From Methylotenera sp. (GTDB taxonomy: Bacteria > Pseudomonadota > Gammaproteobacteria > Burkholderiales > Methylophilaceae), in assembly GCA_030693535.1 (NCBI GenBank), contig JAUYAL010000036.1, positions 1 through 58,614 on the forward strand: a DNA stretch of 58,614 nt, read 5' to 3'. Shown here in pieces: positions 45,233-53,265 of this stretch. The translations under genes and the position numbers were made by a program. The notes beneath the pieces were generated by a model. It was not told the DNA's origin. It did not search any database and saw only the letters and a list, made by a program, of their open reading frames with translations. The stretch's first letter is position 1; the number at the start of each line of letters is the position of its first letter.

Positions 45233-46006
45233 TTATTTCCAAGCTGCCAGAAACTCCGCCCAATGTGGTGCGCTATAACTGGATAAGGTATCGCGCACCA
45301 GTTCGATTTCAGCATCGTAAGCACTTTGACTCAGTTGTCCACGCATTAACTTAAAGCGTAAGAAAACCAAGTGAGTATTAGCGACATCCGTCTCACAGTA
45401 ATTACGTATATCCTCTATTTTCCCAGATTTATAAGCGTCCCAAACCTTACTGCCGTCCATACCTAATTTTCCAGGAAAGCCACATAGCTTGGCTAAATCA
45501 TCTAAAGGCGCATTTGCACGCGCATTAAACATCGCCATAATATCCATTAGGTCTAAATGGCGTGTGTGGTAGCGGCTAATATAATTATTCCACTTGAACT
45601 CTTTATCATCTTCGCCTAAATCCCAATAACGACTTGCGTTAATAGCATGTATGAGCCCACGATAATGCAAAACAGGTAAATCAAAACCACCGCCATTCCA
45701 CGAAACAATTTGTGGCGTGTATTTATCTATTCCATCAAAAAAACGTTGGATGATTTCAGCTTCTGATGAATTTTCATCACCAAGTGTCCAAACTTTAAAA
45801 TTTTTACCCTCGCGCAATGCGCAGGATATTGCGCAAATACGATGCTGATGCAACGGCAAAAAATCCGTGCCATTTTGTTGACGACGTTGATGTAACGCAA
45901 TATTGGCAACATCTTCTGCTGATGTTTCTTCAGGCAGGTTATACAAAACACGAAGGCCATCCGTATCTGGAATAGTTTCAATATCAAACACTAGGGTAGG
46001 GATCAT
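45233..46006 (-). CDS. DEDD 3'-5' exonuclease, PolB-like
   Basis: Stand-alone proofreading-type exonuclease of 257 residues. The three Exo motifs are visible: FDIETIPD (Exo I), SWNGGGFDLPVLHYR (Exo II) and NYCETDVANTHLVF (Exo III). It has no polymerase domain. It may process DNA or RNA 3' ends; substrate unknown. It lies downstream of ydbL on the same strand, 83 bases away. Confidence 0.85.
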   Translation of the reverse strand: MIPTLVFDIETIPDTDGLRVLYNLPEETSAEDVANIALHQRRQQNGTDFLPLHQHRICAISCALREGKNFKVWTLGDENSSEAEIIQRFFDGIDKYTPQIVSWNGGGFDLPVLHYRGLIHAINASRYWDLGEDDKEFKWNNYISRYHTRHLDLMDIMAMFNARANAPLDDLAKLCGFPGKLGMDGSKVWDAYKSGKIEDIRNYCETDVANTHLVFLRFKLMRGQLSQSAYDAEIELVRDTLSSYSAPHWAEFLAAWK

Positions 46007-46089
46007 ATTCTATAGCGCAGTTTTTATATGGTAGTCAGGCTAAATAATTTTGCGTGATCATTAAGGTACCATCGAAAAATAACTATCAT

Positions 46090-46509
46090 CTATTTCTTTA
46101 CCCAGCCACTGTCATTCTGATAATACCAGCCACTTTGTGCTTTATCTATCCAACGCCCTGCAAATGTACCTTGGATATCTCCTTTCCACTCTGGGTGGCC
46201 ATTTCCTGCAGCAATCTCTTTGTACAACGCATTGCGATCGCCATTTTCTGCTGCGACTAATGCATTAATGCCTTGCCGGTCTTTAAGCGGCACAGCAGTG
46301 GTGTCGCGAACTGCAATCAAACCATCTTTCGTTAAGCCTATGGCACCACTTGCATAATGCGCGGCAAGTTGTGTATGTCTGGACTGCATGCTATTTTTTA
46401 ATGCTGAAATAGCTGGAGTATTCGCCTCGAGGTCTGGAGCGGCATATGCCCAATGACTAGAAAATAGGGTTGTTAGAATAACTAAAAAAAACATAAGCTG
46501 TTTTTGCAT
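46090..46509 (-). CDS. ydbL: YdbL-family periplasmic protein (DUF1318)
   Basis: Exported protein of 139 residues with signal peptide MQKQLMFFLVILTTLFSSHWAYA. The DUF1318 part reads LKNSMQSRHTQL, then GLTKDGLIAVRD and AAENGDRNALYKEIAAGNGHPE, as in YdbL. It is the last gene of the conserved ydbH-ynbE-ydbL set, where it accompanies YdbH and YnbE in envelope lipid traffic. The C-terminal WIDKAQSGWYYQNDSGWVKK matches the family end. Role inferred from the set. Confidence 0.86.
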   Translation of the reverse strand: MQKQLMFFLVILTTLFSSHWAYAAPDLEANTPAISALKNSMQSRHTQLAAHYASGAIGLTKDGLIAVRDTTAVPLKDRQGINALVAAENGDRNALYKEIAAGNGHPEWKGDIQGTFAGRWIDKAQSGWYYQNDSGWVKK

Positions 46510-46530
46510 GACGATTCCTTATTAATATAT

Positions 46531-46716
46531 CTAATTTTTAACTGGCACTTCTTCAGACTTAGCAGGAGGCTCTTGTACACCATCTTTTAGCTGCCAAACA
46601 TCATCGATAATTTTATCAGCGGCTTTCTCAGCCGCCGCTGCAGGAAAGTATATATTGATAGTGACGCAGGCAGTCAACATGACAATGCCAGAGAACAACC
46701 CTAATAACTTCTTCAT
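46531..46716 (-). CDS. ynbE: YnbE-like outer-membrane lipoprotein
   Basis: Small lipoprotein of 61 residues. The signal ends with lipobox LTAC (Cys17), followed by the family stretch VTINIYFPAAAAEKAADKI. YnbE is known to associate with the C-terminus of YdbH by beta-strand addition, bridging to the outer membrane. It lies between ydbH and ydbL, 57 bases after ydbH and 21 bases before ydbL. Confidence 0.88.
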   Translation of the reverse strand: MKKLLGLFSGIVMLTACVTINIYFPAAAAEKAADKIIDDVWQLKDGVQEPPAKSEEVPVKN

Positions 46717-46773
46717 TCTTTAATTCCTTTTTCTAACAATTAAAACGCTAATCACGACTTATGGATAAGTCTA

Positions 46774-48567
46774 TTACTTTACTACCGCCCTAGTATTACC
46801 ATCAGTTATTCGTTTAACTCTACCTAACAAATCAGACAAACTTATCATTTGCGTGTAACCATTAACATTTACTGCAGGCAAACCTTTACCTTTAACGATG
46901 ATATAGCCAGTTGCGGTTGACTCAACGCCACCCATTTCACATACATCTTGACGCAATTTACAGCTTAAGCCTATTTTTTCATAATTAAATTCTTTGAAAA
47001 ACCGTAAAAAAGTACGTTGCAGTGCTGCTGCCGTACCTTCCCCACCTAAAGCAGTAATATTTTCTACCGCGCGTTGTGATATTTTTTTAATATGCTTGCC
47101 ATCACTTGTTTGTAGTGACGCATCTAAATATACAGGCTTCCAGTTTTCTAGCATCATATTTTTAACGTCACCATCCAGTTTACCTTCTATATTACCAAAG
47201 CTGAATGTGCGCGTTAACTCGCCTAAATCTAGATTACGCATGAGTAAGTCTGCGCTTAGCCGAGGCACCACACCTAAAGGATCATCAATTTTTAGATTAT
47301 TCATGCCAATTGTGCCATTAAATACGGTAAAGGTCATCGCACCATCCATGCTCAACTGTTTACCAGCGTAACTCACTTGCGGCACCTGCCCAGATATTTT
47401 TCCTTGCATGGTTGGCCAGCCAAGTACTTTACTAAATTCATTCATAGAAATTGGCGTTAACCCCATACTTAAATGCCAATACCAGTTATCACTAATCATT
47501 GCTGCAGACAAATCTGTAAAATTAAGTGCTCCATCTAAAATTGGCAATGTGAGATTAGGAGTTGTTACTGAATAGCGATTAATTTCTGCATTTAAATTGG
47601 TATTGCCTAATGGCATTTTCAACAAATGACCACTTTTATAGCTGAGATTAACTGTTTTAGCATTTTCGTAATCCCAGGGCAGATGTGCATTGATATGATG
47701 AAAGGCAAATTTACCATTTTTATCATCAATATTTGCATCACGTAGATTTAGCTCAAAACTGCTGGGCGCTAAGTTTTTTATCTCAAACTGCCAATCAGCC
47801 TTACCTGAAACTTCAAGGTTTCCAAACACTGATTTTTCTGCCATTGGTTTTAAAAAAATAGAATAAAGCCCTGCAAAATCAACATTTTTCGCACTGACTT
47901 TAATATCGTCTAAAGTGTTGGCTTGCGTGTTAATTTTTGCGCTTGCGGTCATTTCACCCACCTCATTGACCTTCAAACTAGCATTTTCAATATTGAGCAG
48001 TGGCGACTTAAATGTGCCATTAATTTCAAACTTATTACCCGCTTTTCCAAAATAAAAAGGCTGCCAAAATAACTCGCCTTGATCCCAGCTAATCAGCCCA
48101 TTCCACGTCCAACTGTCGCTCATTTTACTTGCTGCAAGTTTGACTTGCCCGGTCAGTTTTTCACCTGCATGCAAACCTGCTTCGTCACTAAAACTGGCTG
48201 CGTTAAATAAAATATTCAAAGAGAAATCATTCGGATAACTGACAAAATGGAACGAGAATGGTGCTCTAATTTGCTTGGAAATTAAAGCACCATTAAGACA
48301 GTCTATTTGACCAATTTTTTCGGTGTTAAATTGCGCGCAATTTAAATTGAAAGGGATAAACGCTTTCTCATTGTTGGGTTTTACTTCAGCCTGTAGTTTC
48401 AGTGTTGGCTCTTCGCCCTTTAAGTCAACTTTAAATTGTGCGTTCTTAAGAGAACCTGCGGGCGCATCCACTTGCCCTACTTGAATATGAATAGCACTAA
48501 TCGCACTTGCATGTTGGCTAAAAAAACTTACCCATAAAATCAATGCTAATAATAATTGGCGAGACAT
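46774..48567 (-). CDS. ydbH: YdbH-like AsmA-superfamily envelope protein
   Basis: Large beta-rich protein of 597 residues with an N-terminal signal/anchor (LLLALILWVSFFSQHASA). The body is AsmA-like (repeated beta segments) with a YdbH-type C-terminus (SCKLRQDVCEMGGVESTATG). YdbH is one of three partly redundant proteins in E. coli carrying phospholipids to the outer membrane. This version is about 280 residues shorter than E. coli YdbH (about 880). It is transcribed with ynbE and ydbL, directly after cysM. Confidence 0.82.
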   Translation of the reverse strand: MSRQLLLALILWVSFFSQHASAISAIHIQVGQVDAPAGSLKNAQFKVDLKGEEPTLKLQAEVKPNNEKAFIPFNLNCAQFNTEKIGQIDCLNGALISKQIRAPFSFHFVSYPNDFSLNILFNAASFSDEAGLHAGEKLTGQVKLAASKMSDSWTWNGLISWDQGELFWQPFYFGKAGNKFEINGTFKSPLLNIENASLKVNEVGEMTASAKINTQANTLDDIKVSAKNVDFAGLYSIFLKPMAEKSVFGNLEVSGKADWQFEIKNLAPSSFELNLRDANIDDKNGKFAFHHINAHLPWDYENAKTVNLSYKSGHLLKMPLGNTNLNAEINRYSVTTPNLTLPILDGALNFTDLSAAMISDNWYWHLSMGLTPISMNEFSKVLGWPTMQGKISGQVPQVSYAGKQLSMDGAMTFTVFNGTIGMNNLKIDDPLGVVPRLSADLLMRNLDLGELTRTFSFGNIEGKLDGDVKNMMLENWKPVYLDASLQTSDGKHIKKISQRAVENITALGGEGTAAALQRTFLRFFKEFNYEKIGLSCKLRQDVCEMGGVESTATGYIIVKGKGLPAVNVNGYTQMISLSDLLGRVKRITDGNTRAVVK

Positions 48568-48578
48568 TTTAGGAAAAC

Positions 48579-49469
48579 TTAAGCTGGAAAAATCCCGGTT
48601 GACAAGTATCGATCCCCGCGATCACAAACAATCGTTACAATCACTGCATTATCCACCTCTTTAGAAAGCTGCAACGCAGTATACAGCGCACCACCACTTG
48701 AGATACCCGCAAAAACTCCTTCTTCTGTTGCTAGTTTTCTTGTGATATATTCAGCATTTTTTTGGCTGACATAGCGTAATTCATCAACGCGTTTAGCATC
48801 ATAAATTTTGGGCAGGTATTCCTCCGGCCATTTACGAATACCAGGAATCTGACTTCCTTCTTCAGGTTGCACGCCAATAATTTGTATATTAGGATTTTGC
48901 TCTTTTAAGTAACGCGAAACCCCCATAATTGTTCCAGTCGTCCCCATGCTAGATACAAAGTGCGTCACCTTATTCTCAGTATCTCTCCAAATTTCAGGGC
49001 CAGTACCTTCGTAATGTGCTAGAGGATTATCACTATTACCAAACTGATCCAACACGACACCTTCGCCTTCAGCTTGTAGTTTTACAGCAACATCTCGCGC
49101 TAGCTCCATACTGCCATCTTTAGGCGTTAGCACCAGTTCGGCACCATAAGCTTTCATGCTTTGGCGGCGTTCTACACTTTGATTTTCAGGCATGACCAGT
49201 ATCATTTTATAGCCGCGTATTGCAGCGACCATTGCCAGTGCAATGCCAGTATTACCGCTAGTCGCTTCAATTAAAGTGTCGCCTGGCTTAATATCACCAC
49301 GCGCCTCAGCTCGAGTAATCATGCTATAAGCAGGCCTATCTTTAACCGAGCCCGCAGGGTTATTGCCCTCTAACTTCAGTAAAATAGTGTTGCTGGTGTT
49401 GCCTGCTAAGCGTTGTAATTTCACTAATGGCGTATTACCAACAAAACTATCTATCGTTTTAAAGTTCAT
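48579..49469 (-). CDS. cysM: Cysteine synthase B (O-acetylserine sulfhydrylase)
   Basis: PLP enzyme making cysteine from O-acetylserine and sulfide or thiosulfate. The 296-residue protein has GNTPLVKLQRL, the PLP lysine in NPAGSVKDRPAYSM, and EATSGNTGIALAM. LEGNNPAGSVKDR and the C-terminal CDRGDRYLSTGIF match CysM better than CysK. It starts two bases after dsbB and ends 11 bases before ydbH, so all share a transcript. Confidence 0.94.
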   Translation of the reverse strand: MNFKTIDSFVGNTPLVKLQRLAGNTSNTILLKLEGNNPAGSVKDRPAYSMITRAEARGDIKPGDTLIEATSGNTGIALAMVAAIRGYKMILVMPENQSVERRQSMKAYGAELVLTPKDGSMELARDVAVKLQAEGEGVVLDQFGNSDNPLAHYEGTGPEIWRDTENKVTHFVSSMGTTGTIMGVSRYLKEQNPNIQIIGVQPEEGSQIPGIRKWPEEYLPKIYDAKRVDELRYVSQKNAEYITRKLATEEGVFAGISSGGALYTALQLSKEVDNAVIVTIVCDRGDRYLSTGIFPA

Positions 49470-49471
49470 AT

Positions 49472-49966
49472 TTATTTTCTACCATTCAAATAAAGCACAT
49501 ATCCAGCAAAGCTAATATACGCAATCAGTGACATTTGAGGAATACTTAAACCAAGCAATGTCCAATCAATCGCCGCGCAGTCCCCCGTGCCTTTGAACAC
49601 CAAAGTAAGTGCTTTTTGTAAAGGGAAATTTTCAAACATATAATCAAAACCTACTCCGCAATCAGCAATCATACTCTCGCGATTTGCTTGTAGCCACCAA
49701 TGTCGCGTTGCAACGCCTACGCCACCTAAAGCGGTTAACAGCATCAGCAAGGTCATAATTTTTTTTAGCATTGTGCTTGGTTTAACGAATGCCGCAAGTA
49801 AAAATAATAATCCTAAGCCCATAAAAATAATCCGCTGAGAAATACATAGCGGGCATGGATTTAAGTTGTAGTGAGTTTGTATCCATAAGGCCAAGCCCAC
49901 TAAACCAAAGCTAGCGATAAATCCTAGCAAATACCCTTTTTTGCCACCTAATAACTTATTTAACAT
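49472..49966 (-). CDS. dsbB: Disulfide bond formation protein DsbB
   Basis: Inner-membrane quinone reductase that reoxidises DsbA. The 164-residue protein has four transmembrane helices, the first redox pair Cys38-Cys41 in NPCPLCISQR and a second pair in the periplasmic loop (ADCGVGFDY and GTGDCAAID). Length is normal. It heads a minus-strand run dsbB-cysM-ydbH-ynbE-ydbL and is divergent from xseA. Confidence 0.94.
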   Translation of the reverse strand: MLNKLLGGKKGYLLGFIASFGLVGLALWIQTHYNLNPCPLCISQRIIFMGLGLLFLLAAFVKPSTMLKKIMTLLMLLTALGGVGVATRHWWLQANRESMIADCGVGFDYMFENFPLQKALTLVFKGTGDCAAIDWTLLGLSIPQMSLIAYISFAGYVLYLNGRK

Positions 49967-50051
49967 GTCAATATCCTTGATTGTGTTGCTTGATTATGTT
50001 GAATGTACGCTTATAATTGAATCAATCAAACATTGTAGTTGATAACACGGA

Positions 50052-51287
50052 ATGACTGAACCAACTTTATTTAGCAATAAAAAGATTCTGACAGTGAGCG
50101 AGTTAAATCGTTTAGCAAATCAGATATTAACGCAAAGCTTTCCGCTGTTCTGGGTATCTGGCGAAGTATCTAATCTTACGCGTGCGGCTAGCGGTCATTG
50201 GTATTTTTCACTGAAAGACGCGGGAGCACAAGTGCGTTGCGTGATGTTTAAAGGCAGAAATAGTTATTTGGACTGGTCGCCTAAAGAAGGTGACAAAGTT
50301 GAGGCGCGCTGTACGGTGACACTTTATGAAGCTCGGGGTGACTTTCAGCTCACTATTGAATTTTTACAACGTGCAGGATTAGGTGCATTGTTTGAAGCAT
50401 TTGAAAAATTAAAATCTAAGCTTCAACAGGATGGCTTGTTTGATGCCAATCTAAAAAAATCATTACCTTCACATCCCAAACGAATTGGTATCGTCACCTC
50501 GCCAGATGCAGCAGCCCTTAGAGATGTACTCACGACACTTAAACGGCGCATGCCTAGCATACCTGTCGTTATTTACCCCACTCCAGTTCAGGGCAAAGGC
50601 GCAGCCATATTAATAGCAGATGCTATTCAATTAGCTAGCGAACGTGCTGAATGCGATGTACTGATTATTTGCCGCGGCGGCGGTAGTATTGAAGATTTGT
50701 GGCAATTTAACGAAGAAATCGTCGCCCGCGCTATTTCGGAATGCTTAATTCCCACCATCAGTGGCGTTGGCCATGAAACCGACTTTACTATTTGTGATTT
50801 CGTCGCTGACACACGCGCCGCAACGCCAACAGCGGCAGCTGAACTAGTCACACCTTCACGTGAGAGTATTCTCGGTGAGCTTGACCAATTAAAACTACAA
50901 TTAGCTAGGATGATGCAATACTTTCTCAACCAACGTTCCCAAACTTTAGATTACCTAGCGCGCAGGTTAATTTCACCGATACAACTTATTGAACAACAAA
51001 AATATCGACTGGATCAAGTGAACTTTCGCTTAAATTCCGCGATTAATCATCGACTAAAAACCAAACAACATCACTTGGTTCGCCTTGGCCAAAACTTAAA
51101 GCATCTCAATCCACAAGCTGTGCTGGAGCGTGGTTATGCATTTGTGCAAAATAACATGGGGTCTATTATTACCTCAAACCAGCAATTACAAAGTGGGGAT
51201 GAAGTCACGCTAACATTCGGCGTTGGCTCTGCTGAAGCTACGATTATTGACATCCTCCCCATATCGCAAAAGCCGTCAAGCGTTTAG
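50052..51287 (+). CDS. xseA: Exodeoxyribonuclease VII large subunit
   Basis: Large subunit of ExoVII, which degrades single-stranded DNA from both ends with XseB. The 411-residue protein has the N-terminal OB fold (LTVSELNRLANQILTQSFP, FWVSGEVSNLTRAASGHWYF), the catalytic region GIVTSPDAAALRDVL, ICRGGGSIEDLWQFN and GVGHETDFTICDFVADTRA, and a coiled-coil end. It is somewhat shorter than E. coli XseA. The end overlaps the beginning of integrase-derived sequence. Confidence 0.95.
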   Translation: MTEPTLFSNKKILTVSELNRLANQILTQSFPLFWVSGEVSNLTRAASGHWYFSLKDAGAQVRCVMFKGRNSYLDWSPKEGDKVEARCTVTLYEARGDFQLTIEFLQRAGLGALFEAFEKLKSKLQQDGLFDANLKKSLPSHPKRIGIVTSPDAAALRDVLTTLKRRMPSIPVVIYPTPVQGKGAAILIADAIQLASERAECDVLIICRGGGSIEDLWQFNEEIVARAISECLIPTISGVGHETDFTICDFVADTRAATPTAAAELVTPSRESILGELDQLKLQLARMMQYFLNQRSQTLDYLARRLISPIQLIEQQKYRLDQVNFRLNSAINHRLKTKQHHLVRLGQNLKHLNPQAVLERGYAFVQNNMGSIITSNQQLQSGDEVTLTFGVGSAEATIIDILPISQKPSSV

Positions 51288-51384
51288 TGGGGATTGCGAG
51301 TATTTTGGGACATAATAAAACCTGCAAATGCTTAAACGCTACGCGCATTTAAAAGCTGAAGATATAGCTAAGAAATTAGCTTAA
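51284..51384 (+). pseudogene. C-terminal remnant of a tyrosine recombinase (integrase)
   Basis: One frame reads LVGIASILGHNKT. One base back, the next frame reads LQMLKRYAHLKAEDIAKKLA and then stops at 51382-51384. Together they give ILGHxxT-LQMLKRYAHL, the end of a phage/island-type tyrosine recombinase with the catalytic His (LGH) and the nucleophile Tyr (RYAH). A single-base shift near 51315 joins the halves. The rest of the gene is gone; the fragment starts within the last codons of xseA. It marks an old integration or deletion event. Confidence 0.72.
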
Positions 51385-51394
51385 GAATCATTAA

Positions 51395-51871
51395 ACTCTC
51401 TTAAAACATAATGAGCTTCACGCTTTGTTTACCTGCCTTAAGAATACAACTAAGCAAGTCACCTGCACTGCAGGGGCGAACACCAGAGAGGAAATCATCG
51501 AGTTCTGGAGCTCAGACATGCTACATTTATTCCGGGAGGCTGGGATGCCACGCCGCGCGCCTCCAAAACTGCATACAGATTGTAGTAATGCATATCATCA
51601 AATATTGGATGATAAACCCCAAATCACTTCACCGCTTAGAGGCGTAACCTACACGATTCGACTCAAAAAACCTGAAACCATCGTGCCTAAAACTAGCCAC
51701 GGTGGCCAAAGCCCTATTTATTGGTTTGCTGATAATGAATTTATCGCAAAAAGTGAAGCTGGCTCAGGGGTAGCATGGTCTCCACAAAAAACCGGTCATT
51801 ATGTTTTATGTGCGGTGGATGATGCAGGTCAATCAGACAGTCGTGAAGTGGAGGTTGAGTTTATCAACTAA
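51395..51871 (+). pseudogene. C-terminal remnant of penicillin-binding protein 1C
   Basis: An open frame of about 158 codons contains only the end of PBP1C. It reads TREEIIEFWSSDMLHLFREA then GMPRRAPPKL, followed by the BiPBP_C domain (ITSPLRGVTYTIRL, IYWFADNEFIAKSEAG, GHYVLCAVDDAGQSDSREVE). The glycosyltransferase and transpeptidase domains (about 600 residues in the family) are missing, and there is no proper start: only TTG at 51425. I consider it a decapitated pseudogene, even though the remaining frame is undamaged. It follows the integrase remnant by 10 bases. Confidence 0.8.
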
Positions 51872-51921
51872 ATAAAAAACTATAAGCTACAATAAATTAG
51901 CCTATCTTTTTAAAAAAATGA

Positions 51922-53253
51922 TTACAACAACAATCTTCTCACATCACTCAACATCATTCGCATATGACTGGTAAAGCGTGCTCCGTCGGCGCCATCGACC
52001 ACTCGATGATCGTAGGATAATGACATTGGCAGAATCAATCTCGGTTCAAAAGATTTAGTTTTAGCATCATAGACTGGTTGCATGCTAGACCGTGAAACAC
52101 CTAAAATCGCCACTTCAGGGCAATTAATAATTGGCGTAAACATTGTGCCACCTATGCCTCCAAGACTGGAAATAGTAAAGCACCCACCTTGCATCTCTTC
52201 AACCTTTAACTTACGCTCCCGAGCCTTCGTAGATAAATCTGCCAAATCACGTGCAATATCTAATACATCTTTTTGTTGCACATCTTTTACTACTGGCACC
52301 ACTAAGCCATCTGGCGTGTCACAAGCAAAACCGATGTTGTAATAGTTTTTCATAATCAAACTATCACCATCTGGAGAAAGTGAAGCATTAAAGTTTGGAT
52401 AAGCCTTTAACGCATTTACAGAGGCCTTAATTAAGAAAGCCAACATAGTAAGTTTTACGCCACGCTTTTCAGCATCGGCTTGCATAGATTTTCTAAATTC
52501 TTCCAGGTCGGTAATATCAGCCTCATCAAACTGCGTGACATGTGGCGCTGTGACCCAGTTGCGATGTAAATTGGCACCGGAAAGCTTTTTAATACGGGAT
52601 AGTGGCTTGGTTTCAATATCACCAAACTTACTAAAATCAATCACAGGCATCGCTAATGTTGCTAGGCTACCTAATCCTGCGCCCATATTCTCTGTGCGAG
52701 GCTTTGCTAACTCACCTTTAACATAAGCCTGAACATCGGCTTGTAAAATGCGGTTTTTGGTTGCAGTGCCTCTCACAAAAGCCAAATTAACACCTAACTC
52801 GCGTGCAAATTTACGTACTGAGGGACTGGCGTGTGAAAGTTTACCCGACTCCATTACTGCGCTTGCACCTACTGGTGCTGGTTGTTGTACTGGCGTTATT
52901 GTTTTTGGTGGCTCAGGTGCAGGGCGACTAGGCTCTGGAATGGCTACGGTAGCTGCAACTGGACTTTCTGCAACTGTTGAAGTTAGCGGAACTGTTGCTG
53001 GCGCAATTGCAGCATCGCTAATATCCATCGTAATAATCAAACTACCCTGAGCAACTTTATCGCCCACTTTCATTTTAACTTCTTTTACTACGCCTGCGAA
53101 TGGCGAAGGAATATCCATAGAAGCTTTATCAGATTCAACCGTTATCAGCGAATCTTCTTTAGCAACTGTGTCACCAGCTTTAACTAAAACCTCAATAACA
53201 TCAACACTATCAAAATTGCCGATATCGGGGACAAGTATGTCTTGAATTGCCAT
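51922..53253 (-). CDS. aceF: Pyruvate dehydrogenase E2 (dihydrolipoamide acetyltransferase)
   Basis: Core acetyltransferase of the pyruvate dehydrogenase complex. The 443-residue protein has one lipoyl domain (lipoyl Lys43 in VESDKASMDIP), an Ala/Pro linker, the E3/E1-binding domain (SHASPSVRKFARELGV) and the catalytic domain with SYDHRVVDGADGARF near the end. One lipoyl domain is fewer than the three of E. coli. It starts 12 bases after aceE. No lpd follows, so E3 must be encoded elsewhere. Confidence 0.95.
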   Translation of the reverse strand: MAIQDILVPDIGNFDSVDVIEVLVKAGDTVAKEDSLITVESDKASMDIPSPFAGVVKEVKMKVGDKVAQGSLIITMDISDAAIAPATVPLTSTVAESPVAATVAIPEPSRPAPEPPKTITPVQQPAPVGASAVMESGKLSHASPSVRKFARELGVNLAFVRGTATKNRILQADVQAYVKGELAKPRTENMGAGLGSLATLAMPVIDFSKFGDIETKPLSRIKKLSGANLHRNWVTAPHVTQFDEADITDLEEFRKSMQADAEKRGVKLTMLAFLIKASVNALKAYPNFNASLSPDGDSLIMKNYYNIGFACDTPDGLVVPVVKDVQQKDVLDIARDLADLSTKARERKLKVEEMQGGCFTISSLGGIGGTMFTPIINCPEVAILGVSRSSMQPVYDAKTKSFEPRLILPMSLSYDHRVVDGADGARFTSHMRMMLSDVRRLLL

Positions 53254-53265
53254 GTCTGCGTGTCC

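Noticed and set aside
52748..53050. Plus-strand open frame of 100 codons
   Set aside because: Antisense shadow of the Ala/Pro-rich linker of aceF.
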